Origin: an uncultured Pirellulales bacterium
GTDB lineage: Bacteria; Planctomycetota; Planctomycetia; Pirellulales; Lacipirellulaceae
Direction: 5' to 3'
NCBI GenBank assembly: GCA_947258835.1
Contig: CAMYJY010000050.1
Coordinates: 1-10,060, forward strand
Length of the DNA stretch: 10,060 bases
Positions 1-8,354 of the stretch are shown one piece after another. A program made the position numbers and the translations under genes. Below the pieces are notes generated by a model. The model was given only the letters and a program-made list of their open reading frames with translations, was not told the origin of the DNA and made no database searches. Position 1 is the first letter of the stretch; every line of letters starts with the position of its first letter.

Positions 1-106
1 CCAATCCATTGGGCTGTCGATGGGTAAGTTCTCATCTGCCCAACGCCTAAATAATCAAGCGGACCCACAATCTCATGAATTGAGCCGCCCAGCGTTCCCT
101 TTTTCC

Positions 107-143
107 TTTCTGAGATGGCGGCCTCCGGCCGCTATCTCAGAAA
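107..143. other. 17-bp hairpin upstream of alaS
   Basis: The arms 107-123 and 127-143 are complementary over 17 bp, with one G-U type pair and a 3-nt loop (TCC). The left arm is preceded by a T-rich stretch (CCCTTTTTCC) and the right arm ends in AAATTG. Neither strand has a U-tract directly after the stem, so it is not a textbook intrinsic terminator. It could end transcription of an upstream gene lying outside the window, or be a dispersed palindromic repeat. The rest of 1-287 shows no convincing gene. Confidence 0.55.
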
Positions 144-150
144 TTGCGGG

Positions 151-156
151 TACTAT
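151..156 (+). promoter_or_regulatory. candidate -10 box for alaS
   Basis: TACTAT follows just after the hairpin and resembles a sigma-70 -10 hexamer. No good -35 hexamer stands 16-18 nt upstream. The assignment rests only on position and on the match to TATAAT (4 of 6). Confidence 0.2.
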
Positions 157-231
157 AGCCGCGGCGAATTGCAAGCGATACCATGGAGGCGGCTTGAGGC
201 TCGTGGCCGCGTTCCGTCGCAGGCCCGCCCG

Positions 232-256
232 CCCTGCACGCACCGTGCGTGCAGGG
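232..256. promoter_or_regulatory. perfect 11-bp palindrome in the alaS leader
   Basis: CCCTGCACGCA (232-242) and TGCGTGCAGGG (246-256) are perfect inverted repeats around the 3-nt loop CCG, ending 31 nt before the preferred alaS start codon. It could act as an mRNA hairpin or as a DNA operator. E. coli AlaS is known to bind a palindrome near its own promoter and repress transcription; a similar role here is inference from position only. The in-frame GTG at 249 lies inside the right arm. Confidence 0.4.
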
Positions 257-287
257 GACGAAGCACAAACTCCAACCGCCAACAGTC

Positions 288-3119
<2,832 letters not shown>

Positions 3120-3265
3120 AGCGCGTTTGCTGAGAGTTTTGAACCACGACGAAACAACGGCAACAACGCCCACCACGTTCACCGGTAACTTGCGGGTCTG
3201 CTAGCACTTGGCCTGCTGTTGTTATCGGTTCGTTGAGCCGCGCGACGGGAAATTGGAGGCTTGTG

Positions 3266-3295
3266 TTGCTTTTTTTTCGGCAAGGGGTTTAGAAT
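3266..3295 (+). promoter_or_regulatory. candidate promoter for the STAS gene
   Basis: TTGCTT (3266-3271) and TAGAAT (3290-3295) are separated by 18 nt and resemble sigma-70 -35 and -10 boxes. The predicted start would leave a leader of roughly 80 nt before the ATG at 3385. The same TAGAATGG string occurs upstream of the minus-strand gene that starts at 5302. The rest of the spacer 3120-3384 shows no gene and no clear terminator for alaS. Confidence 0.4.
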
Positions 3296-3372
3296 GGCCG
3301 CTAGGGGCGGTCGGCGGCAACTAGGTCGGGTAGCTGCTTCCGTCTCAGGTTCACTTTTCTTCATTTAGTCAT

Positions 3373-3376
3373 GGAG
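3373..3376 (+). promoter_or_regulatory. ribosome binding site of the STAS gene
   Basis: GGAG stands 8 nt before the ATG at 3385. It is the clearest Shine-Dalgarno match in the window and fixes this start. An ATG at 3371 is in another frame. Confidence 0.6.
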
Positions 3377-3384
3377 TTCTTATC

Positions 3385-3756
3385 ATGTCCACCACCTGCG
3401 CGACGGAAGACTTGGAAATTGTCGATCGTGGCCCGGACTGGTTGTTTGTGCGGCTGCATCCGGACTTGGACAATTTGGACACAGTGGCCGATCGGCTGTG
3501 GGCGCAACTGAATCAGCACTTCATTCATCGTCTGGTGCTGGAAATGGACGACGTTCCCTTTTTGCCCAGTCGCTTGATTGGCCAACTGGTGATGCTTCAA
3601 AAGCGTGTGCTGCAGCATGATGGTGCGCTCCGCTTGTGCGGGCTCTCCGACTCCTGTTTTCAGGCCTTGCACGTCTGCCGTCTGGATCAGGTGTTGCCCA
3701 ATTACGAATCCCGCCAGCAAGCCGTATGCGGCTGCAAAGCCCCCAGGCCTCGGTAG
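3385..3756 (+). CDS. small STAS-domain-like protein
   Basis: A 123-residue soluble protein whose size and pattern resemble single-domain STAS proteins (the anti-sigma factor antagonist SpoIIAA family), which act in partner-switching signalling. A beta strand (LVLEMDDVPFL, 50-60) leads into PSRLIGQLVMLQKRV (61-75), which lines up with the family's DSSGLG loop and the following helix. A second strand and helix follow (ALRLCGLSDSCFQALHVCRL, 81-100). In the loop, Ser62 could match a phosphorylatable serine, but the preceding Asp is replaced by Pro and the SSG pattern is lost, so regulation by phosphorylation is uncertain. The C-terminal tail is Cys/Arg/Pro-rich. No kinase, phosphatase or sigma factor gene lies nearby. 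The family call is from sequence pattern; its partner is unknown. Confidence 0.75.
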   Translation: MSTTCATEDLEIVDRGPDWLFVRLHPDLDNLDTVADRLWAQLNQHFIHRLVLEMDDVPFLPSRLIGQLVMLQKRVLQHDGALRLCGLSDSCFQALHVCRLDQVLPNYESRQQAVCGCKAPRPR

Positions 3757-3791
3757 TCGGCGAGCAAGCGAACCAAGAGCGAACGTTTTTC

Positions 3792-3828
3792 CTATCCTGT
3801 GATCAAGCTTCGCTTGCTCACAGGATAG
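3792..3828. terminator. hairpin between convergent genes, probable bidirectional terminator
   Basis: The arms 3792-3808 and 3812-3828 pair over 11 bp (CTATCCTGTGA with TCACAGGATAG), one mismatch, then 5 bp, closing on a 3-nt loop (TTC). It lies 35 nt after the STAS stop codon and 4 nt after the stop of the minus-strand GH10-like gene, where a shared terminator is expected. Neither side has a U-tract directly after the stem. On the left it is preceded by GTTTTTCC, much like the hairpin at 107-143. Confidence 0.5.
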
Positions 3829-3832
3829 TCGC

Positions 3833-5302
3833 CTACAGCAAGCACGTTTTTTGCAGGTCCCGCATGAGTTTCAGCGTGGGCTTGGCCACGCCGTGGGCGT
3901 CGAACAGGCCGGCAGCGGGAAATTCGGGGGTTCCTTGGTCGGTGAGTTGGTTCCAAAAGATCACCTGCACGGAGCTTCGCGCCAACAGCAGGGGCAAAAC
4001 CTCCTCGGCCCATTTTCGCTGGGGATCCACGCTGTTGCCGCCGACGCTGGGGGGCGGCACTTTTGGCAGGTCCGCATCGCTCAGCTGACTGGTGGTGGAG
4101 AGATGCAACATCAGAGGGAGTCCCCACACACTCCACTGATCCAGCAAACGCCCTAGTTCAAAAGTGGGGCGGTGGCTCGTGCCGCCGGGATGGAAGCCGG
4201 CGTTGATTTCCAAGCCGAACCCGGACACTCCTAGATCGGCACGTACCAGGGCATCGGCGTAGTGCAGGGGGGCTAGGTCTGCGTCGTGGTGGGCCAGATA
4301 TTCGGCCCAGGGTTGATCGAAGGAGACAGCCGTGGGGGTGCGGGGATCAATTTTTTTGACCGCTTCCAGAGCCTGGGCCACCAACTGCAAACGCTGTTCC
4401 TCAGACAGCAGCAGGAGCCTTCCCGTATTCACCCGGGAGGCCACGTGCCACAGGTGCACCCGCCCCGCGTAACGCGACACAACGGCTGTCACGTGTTCGA
4501 TCATCAACCGCTGCAGGTTTTTGAAATCGCCTTCCCAGAGCACCAGCCAATCCGGTATGCCCAGATCGTCCAGTTGGAGCAGCGGGCCGGCGGCGACTTT
4601 CATCCCAGCCTGCTGACACCAGGCGAGTTGCTGATCGGTCTGTTTCCAATCCCGCTTTTTCTCTCGTGCTTCGAGGGCCCGCCAGGCGATGGGCAGCTCG
4701 ATAATGTTGCAAGCCTCTACAAGTTGGCGGCGAATTTTTTGCGTGGGTGTCCGGGGAGTGATTTTTGCGCCGAGCAGCGCGGCAATGGGGAGCTGCCGTT
4801 GACGGCCCGCCAGGGCTTGTTCGGTGTATTTGGCAACTAGGGCCTGGGCCGTGGCCAATCCCATGGCCAGGGCCCGCGTGGCGGCCACGGCCGCCTCGGG
4901 AGGATCTTGCTGGGAGGTTGCCGCCAAGGCAAATTCGCGGGTGGCGGCTTGCAGTTGCTCCTGCAGCTCGCCCGGTGTTTGCAAACCCAACCATTCCCAG
5001 GCAAAGAGTCGATTGCGGATCCGATAGATCAAACCGCGGGCTAGCTCGACTTCCAGCTGGTACGGCCTGGCGCGTTCCATCAGCGACGTGGTGCCCAAGA
5101 CGTGTGTGCCGTGGCCAGCGATTTTCCAGGGGACGTACACGCAGCCCGAGTCACTTGTCGACCGCTCCACCACCAGTTGGTCCGCTTCCCAGAAGGCCCG
5201 GGTCGACCAGGGGACCTCCTCTCTGCCCGCGACATAAATGCGTTCCAAGTCACCTTGAGCCAGGCGATTGCGGTCGTGGAGACGAAATCGCATCTGACCC
5301 AT
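3833..5302 (-). CDS. GH10 (xylanase-fold) protein lacking the catalytic glutamates
   Basis: 489 residues from the ATG at 5302. The C-terminal part (about 177-483) follows the glycoside hydrolase family 10 barrel in order: NIIELPIAWRALE (199-211) resembles the xylanase strand with the AEN/MKW pattern; QQAGMKVAAGPLLQLDDLGIPDW (230-252) resembles the strand ending in P-x-W; SRYAGRVHLW (276-285) precedes the acid/base loop; GVSGFGLEIN (358-367) resembles the GIGLQSH strand; FWNQLTD (449-455) and KPTLKLMRDL (474-483) match the last strand and helix. The acid/base motif WDVVNE is WHVASR (285-290), and the ITELD nucleophile region reads LHLST (399-403), so both catalytic glutamates appear to be replaced. 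The N-terminal 170 or so residues form an unrecognised domain. No signal peptide is seen. An upstream in-frame start at 5506 would overlap purC and skip the likely promoter; ATG 5293 is a close alternative. It is probably a binding or regulatory pseudoenzyme; its function is unknown. Confidence 0.75.
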   Translation of the reverse strand: MGQMRFRLHDRNRLAQGDLERIYVAGREEVPWSTRAFWEADQLVVERSTSDSGCVYVPWKIAGHGTHVLGTTSLMERARPYQLEVELARGLIYRIRNRLFAWEWLGLQTPGELQEQLQAATREFALAATSQQDPPEAAVAATRALAMGLATAQALVAKYTEQALAGRQRQLPIAALLGAKITPRTPTQKIRRQLVEACNIIELPIAWRALEAREKKRDWKQTDQQLAWCQQAGMKVAAGPLLQLDDLGIPDWLVLWEGDFKNLQRLMIEHVTAVVSRYAGRVHLWHVASRVNTGRLLLLSEEQRLQLVAQALEAVKKIDPRTPTAVSFDQPWAEYLAHHDADLAPLHYADALVRADLGVSGFGLEINAGFHPGGTSHRPTFELGRLLDQWSVWGLPLMLHLSTTSQLSDADLPKVPPPSVGGNSVDPQRKWAEEVLPLLLARSSVQVIFWNQLTDQGTPEFPAAGLFDAHGVAKPTLKLMRDLQKTCLL

Positions 5303-5337
5303 ACGGCTATTCCCAATGATGATGGTCCGAAAAGTCC

Positions 5338-5343
5338 ATTCTA
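5338..5343 (-). promoter_or_regulatory. candidate -10 box for the GH10-like gene
   Basis: On the minus strand this reads TAGAAT followed by GG, the same string as upstream of the STAS gene. It would place the transcript start about 30 nt before the ATG at 5302. A GGGA lies 8 nt before that ATG and could be the ribosome binding site. The -35 region is weak. This supports the shorter start over the one at 5506. Confidence 0.35.
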
Positions 5344-5376
5344 CCAGCAATTGGCGGGAAGCTGTATGGGGAAGTG

Positions 5377-5405
5377 TGGGCAGCTGGCAGCGCCCACGGT
5401 ATACT
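5377..5405 (+). promoter_or_regulatory. candidate promoter for purC
   Basis: TGGGCA (5377-5382), 17 nt, then TATACT (5400-5405). The -10 box is a good sigma-70 match and the -35 box matches 4 of 6. The leader to the ATG at 5456 would be about 45 nt. It stands back to back with the candidate promoter of the minus-strand gene. Confidence 0.4.
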
Positions 5406-5455
5406 GAGGCCTTGCTATCAGACTGCTTTTTAGCATCCCGTCCTGGTCCAGAAAC

Positions 5456-6346
5456 ATGCCGCGCACCCCCCTGCTCACCACCGAGTTGCCCAATCTGCCG
5501 CTCCAACGCGGCAAGGTCCGCGATGTGTACGACCTTGGCACGAAATTGTTGATTGTCAGTAGCGACCGCATCAGTGCCTATGACTGGGTGTTGCCGACCG
5601 GCATTCCGGACAAGGGCCGTGTGTTGACCCAGCTGAGCAATTTTTGGTTTGATTTACTGCCGGGACCGAATCACTTGCTGTCCACTCAGGTGGCGGAGTT
5701 TGATCTCTCGTTGGATCTGTCCGACCTGGACGGGCGTGCTATCTTGGTGCGTAAAACGTCCGTGGTGCCTATCGAATGTGTGGTCCGTGGTTATGTGGCG
5801 GGTTCTGCTTGGCAGGAGTATCAGGAGCAGGGGCAGGTTTGCGGTATTCGCCTGCCGGCCGGACTCCAAGAAAGTGACCAGCTGCCGGAACCTATCTTCA
5901 CGCCCGCCACCAAGGCCCAGCAGGGCGATCACGACGAGAATATCACGTTCGACCAGATGTGCCACCTGATAGGTGAGACGTTGGCGGTGGAGCTTCGCGA
6001 GCGGAGCCTGGCCATCTATCGGCAGGGGGCTGCCCATGCTCAGCAGCGGGGAGTTTTGTTGGCGGACACCAAGTTTGAGTTTGGTCAGCTGGATGACGAG
6101 CTGATCCTGATTGACGAAGTGCTGACTCCGGACAGTTCCCGTTTCTGGCCGGCCGATCAGTACCAGCCGGGTCGCAGTCAGGTTTCCTACGACAAACAAT
6201 TTGTCCGCGATTGGCTAACCCACTGCGGTTGGGACAGAAACAGCCCCCCTCCCGAGTTGCCCGCAGACGTCGTTGCTAGCACCCGCGGAAAATATGTCGA
6301 GGCCTACGAGCAATTGACCGGCACCCTGTTTTCCAGCTCGGATTGA
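5456..6346 (+). CDS. purC: phosphoribosylaminoimidazole-succinocarboxamide (SAICAR) synthase
   Basis: A 296-residue cytoplasmic enzyme of purine synthesis that joins aspartate to CAIR with ATP to form SAICAR. Family motifs are intact: the nucleotide-binding GKVRDVYDLG (19-28), SSDRISAYDWVLPTGIPDKG (35-54), the substrate-binding IECVVRGYVAGSAWQEY (106-122), EPIFTPATKA (145-154), GDHDENITF (157-165), LLADTKFEFG (201-210) and the metal and substrate residues in LIDEVLTPDSSRFW (218-231). The length fits the longer, yeast Ade1-like form rather than the roughly 240-residue E. coli form. The start ATG at 5456 gives the usual short N-terminus before LQRGKVRD. No strong Shine-Dalgarno sequence precedes it. 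It is a single gene, without other pur genes beside it, divergent from the GH10-like gene. Confidence 0.97.
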   Translation: MPRTPLLTTELPNLPLQRGKVRDVYDLGTKLLIVSSDRISAYDWVLPTGIPDKGRVLTQLSNFWFDLLPGPNHLLSTQVAEFDLSLDLSDLDGRAILVRKTSVVPIECVVRGYVAGSAWQEYQEQGQVCGIRLPAGLQESDQLPEPIFTPATKAQQGDHDENITFDQMCHLIGETLAVELRERSLAIYRQGAAHAQQRGVLLADTKFEFGQLDDELILIDEVLTPDSSRFWPADQYQPGRSQVSYDKQFVRDWLTHCGWDRNSPPPELPADVVASTRGKYVEAYEQLTGTLFSSSD

Positions 6347-6386
6347 GTCCACCTGCTAGCAGAGTCGCGGGACTCGCACGTACTAG

Positions 6387-6486
6387 CGTAATTTCCGCCG
6401 CTACCCTGCGTCATTCCCGCCGCTGCCCTATGTCATTCCTGCCGCTCCCTTACGTCATTCCCGCCGCTCCCTTACGTCATTCCCGC
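6387..6486. repeat. 22-bp tandem repeat array
   Basis: Four full head-to-tail units start at 6387, 6409, 6431 and 6453, and a fifth (6475) runs into the palindrome described in the next repeat entry. The consensus is CGTCATTCCCGCCGCTCCCT followed by TA. The first unit is the most diverged. Each unit carries the half-palindrome CGTCATTCCCGC found in the neighbouring hairpins, so both arrays appear to derive from one element. Confidence 0.85.
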
Positions 6487-6625
6487 GCAGGCGGGAATCC
6501 AGACGACCTCCGACTGCTACTGGATTCCCGCCTGCGCGGGAATGACGATGGCGCAGACAACCTGGATTCCCGCCTGCGCGGGAATGACGATGACGCGGAC
6601 AACCTAGATTCCCGCAAGAATGACG
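6475..6625. repeat. REP/dRS3-like palindromes and 42-bp tandem repeats
   Basis: The 28-bp segment at 6475-6502 and the segment at 6520-6547 are exact reverse complements, separated by 17 bp. From 6520 a 42-bp unit is repeated: 6520-6561, 6562-6603 (2 differences), and a partial copy at 6604-6625 with 6 bases lost from the hairpin. Three intact copies of the 20-bp core ATTCCC-N8-GGGAAT lie at 6479-6498, 6524-6543 and 6566-6585, each able to form an 8-bp hairpin with a 4-nt loop. This core matches the dRS3 pattern of Neisseria and similar palindromes found in many bacteria. Confidence 0.85.
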
Positions 6626-6874
6626 TGGACCACAGGGGATGGCGGGGGAACACGGGGAAAGGTCGATCCCGGTATTCCGCCACTCCCATTTCGCCTATGC
6701 TATAGGAGCAATTCCAAAATTACGCTGGAGGTGTCTAGCGACCGAAAAAGATGGCAGCAGGAGACGCTGGGGGCGGTTTGGGGATGTGCATTAAGTTTTG
6801 GACGGGGGGGGGGCGGCAGTGCGGGTGCCCGTTTCCCAGTCCGCTCATTTTCTTTGTGGTTGGTGTGAACTTCT
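6626..6874. other. non-coding spacer before aroC with a 10-G run
   Basis: No convincing gene is seen here. TATGCT (6696-6701), followed by ATAGG, is a possible -10 box for aroC but has no good -35 box. A run of ten G lies at 6804-6813, 61 nt before the aroC start codon, next to other G-rich stretches. The bases just before the start (GGTGTGA, 6862-6868) form at most a weak ribosome binding site. Confidence 0.4.
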
Positions 6875-8014
6875 ATGCTCCGATATTGGACCGCTGGCGA
6901 ATCCCACGGCAAAACCTTGTTGGCGTTGGTGGATGGTTTTCCGGCGGGGGTGGCGATCGCTACCGACGCCATCGATGCCGAGTTGCGGCGGCGTCAGGGC
7001 GGTTATGGCCGTGGCGGCCGGCAGCGGATTGAGACCGACAAGGTCGATATTCGCACGGGGATCTGGCAGGGTGTGACGCTGGGCAGTCCGATCGCGCTGG
7101 AGGTGGTCAATCGGGATTATAAGCTGGAACGGCTGGACGACTTGCCGCGGCCACGGCCTGGGCATGGGGACCTGACCGGGGCCATCAAATATCTCGGCAG
7201 CGTACGGGGGGTTTTGGAACGGTCTTCGGCCCGTGAAACGGCGGTGCGGGTAGCAGCCGGTGCCTTGGCCAAGCAGCTCTTGGCCTCTTTCGACATCAGC
7301 GTGTTTGGCTACGTGTTGGAAGTAGGGCCGGAGCGGATTGAACCGGTCGACGCTACCTTGGCGGAGCTCCGCGGGATTCGCGATCAAAGCGAACTTTACA
7401 GCCTGAATCTGGACCGCGATCCGGCCATCCAGCAGTTGATCGATGCCACCGGAAAAAGCGGGGATACGCTGGGAGGGATGATCGAGGTTCGGGTGGACGG
7501 TTGTCCCTTCGGCTTGGGGACCCATGCTCAATGGGATCAAAAACTGGACGGGCGGCTGGCCCAGGCGGTGATGGCCGTGCAGGCGATCAAAGGCGTCGAA
7601 ATTGGGCTGGGCTTCGAGGCCGCTCGTCGTCCTGGTTCCCAGGTGCACGACCCCATCCACTACGATCCCAGCGCCGCGGGCACGGCCACGCTAGGTTACC
7701 AGCGGCCTACCAACAACGCCGGCGGTCTGGAAGCGGGCATGACCAACGGACAGCCGATTGTGATTCGCGCGGCCAAAAAGCCCATCAGCACGTTGGCCAA
7801 GCCGCTGGCTTCCATCAATCTCGACACCAAACAACCCGAGGAGGCTAGCTACGAGCGTAGCGACGTGTGCGCCATCTCGGCGGCTAGTGTGATTGTGGAG
7901 AACGTGGTGGCTTTCGAAATTGCCCGCGCGATGATCGACAAATTTGGCGGTGACAGCCTAGCAGAAATGCAAGCACGCTATCAGTTGTTTTTGGAGATGG
8001 CGAGAGAGAGATGA
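6875..8014 (+). CDS. aroC: chorismate synthase
   Basis: A 379-residue enzyme that converts 5-enolpyruvylshikimate 3-phosphate to chorismate, the last step of the shikimate pathway, using reduced FMN. All family signatures are present: GESHG (8-12) with catalytic His11, the RRRQGGYGRGGRQRIETD segment (38-55), RPGHGDLTGAIKY (94-106) with the second catalytic-type His97, RGVLERSSARETAVRVAAGA (111-130), and the C-terminal RSDVCAISAASVIVENVVAF. The residue after His97 is Gly where Ala is more usual. The start fits the family N-terminus (MLRYWTAGESHG), and the length is close to that of typical bacterial enzymes. The stop codon (8012-8014) overlaps the first heptamer of the downstream repeat array. 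No other aro genes are nearby. Confidence 0.98.
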   Translation: MLRYWTAGESHGKTLLALVDGFPAGVAIATDAIDAELRRRQGGYGRGGRQRIETDKVDIRTGIWQGVTLGSPIALEVVNRDYKLERLDDLPRPRPGHGDLTGAIKYLGSVRGVLERSSARETAVRVAAGALAKQLLASFDISVFGYVLEVGPERIEPVDATLAELRGIRDQSELYSLNLDRDPAIQQLIDATGKSGDTLGGMIEVRVDGCPFGLGTHAQWDQKLDGRLAQAVMAVQAIKGVEIGLGFEAARRPGSQVHDPIHYDPSAAGTATLGYQRPTNNAGGLEAGMTNGQPIVIRAAKKPISTLAKPLASINLDTKQPEEASYERSDVCAISAASVIVENVVAFEIARAMIDKFGGDSLAEMQARYQLFLEMARER

Positions 8015-8082
8015 GTTGCGAGACGCGAGTTGCGAGACGCGAGTTGCGAGTTGCGAGTTGCGAGTTATGAGGTGCGAGTTGA
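8013..8082. repeat. heptamer repeat block (GAGTTGC type)
   Basis: Ten consecutive 7-bp units start at 8013, every 7 bases to 8076. They read GAGTTGC or GAGACGC, first alternating and then uniform, with the last three diverged (GAGTTAT, GAGGTGC, GAGTTGA). The block begins inside the aroC stop codon. Confidence 0.9.
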
Positions 8083-8125
8083 AGCAGAGCGATTTCACCT
8101 ATTCCATTCATCAACGTGTCACTCT

Positions 8126-8352
8126 CCATCAACCCGTAACTCGTGCCTCGTAACTCGCAACTCCTCAACTCTCCATCAACCCGTAACTCGTGCCTCGTAA
8201 CTCGCAACTCCTCAACTCCCCATCAACCCGTAACTCGCGCCTCGTAACTCGCAACTCCTCAACTCTCCATCAACCCGTAACTCGCGCCTCGTAACTCGCA
8301 ACTCCTCAACTCCCCATCAACTCGTAACTCGCGCCTCGTAACTCGCAACTCC
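8126..8352. repeat. 47-bp tandem repeats built from inverted heptamers
   Basis: Units start at 8126, 8173, 8220 and 8267 (47 bp each), and a fifth at 8314 is shortened to 39 bp by loss of 8 bases. Each unit holds GTAACTC, GTGCCTC or GCGCCTC, GTAACTC and GCAACTC in series. These are the heptamers of the block at 8013-8082 in reverse complement. Units 1 and 2 have GTGCCTC; 3 to 5 have GCGCCTC. The unit-final base alternates T, C, T, C, which suggests a 94-bp duplication step. The link 8083-8125 has no clear repeat. Confidence 0.9.
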
Positions 8353-8354
8353 CC

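Noticed and set aside
249..287. In-frame GTG start extending AlaS by 13 residues
   Set aside because: The extra residues do not resemble an AlaS N-terminus, the GTG is buried in a palindrome and has no ribosome binding site, while ATG 288 gives the standard beginning.
3120..3384. tRNA or other structured RNA gene between alaS and the STAS gene
   Set aside because: No cloverleaf, T-loop consensus or strong hairpin was found in the spacer.
5303..5506. Longer start for the GH10-like protein
   Set aside because: It would overlap purC and its candidate promoter, and the 68 added residues look like translated spacer rather than a domain.
6387..6625. CRISPR array
   Set aside because: The 22-bp and 42-bp units are head-to-tail with no variable spacers, and the hairpins are REP-like.
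6343..6705. 120-codon open frame after purC
   Set aside because: It is a translation of the 22-bp and 42-bp repeats with a repetitive, implausible protein.
8126..8352. CRISPR array
   Set aside because: The units abut without unique spacers and are made of internal heptamers; there are no cas genes.
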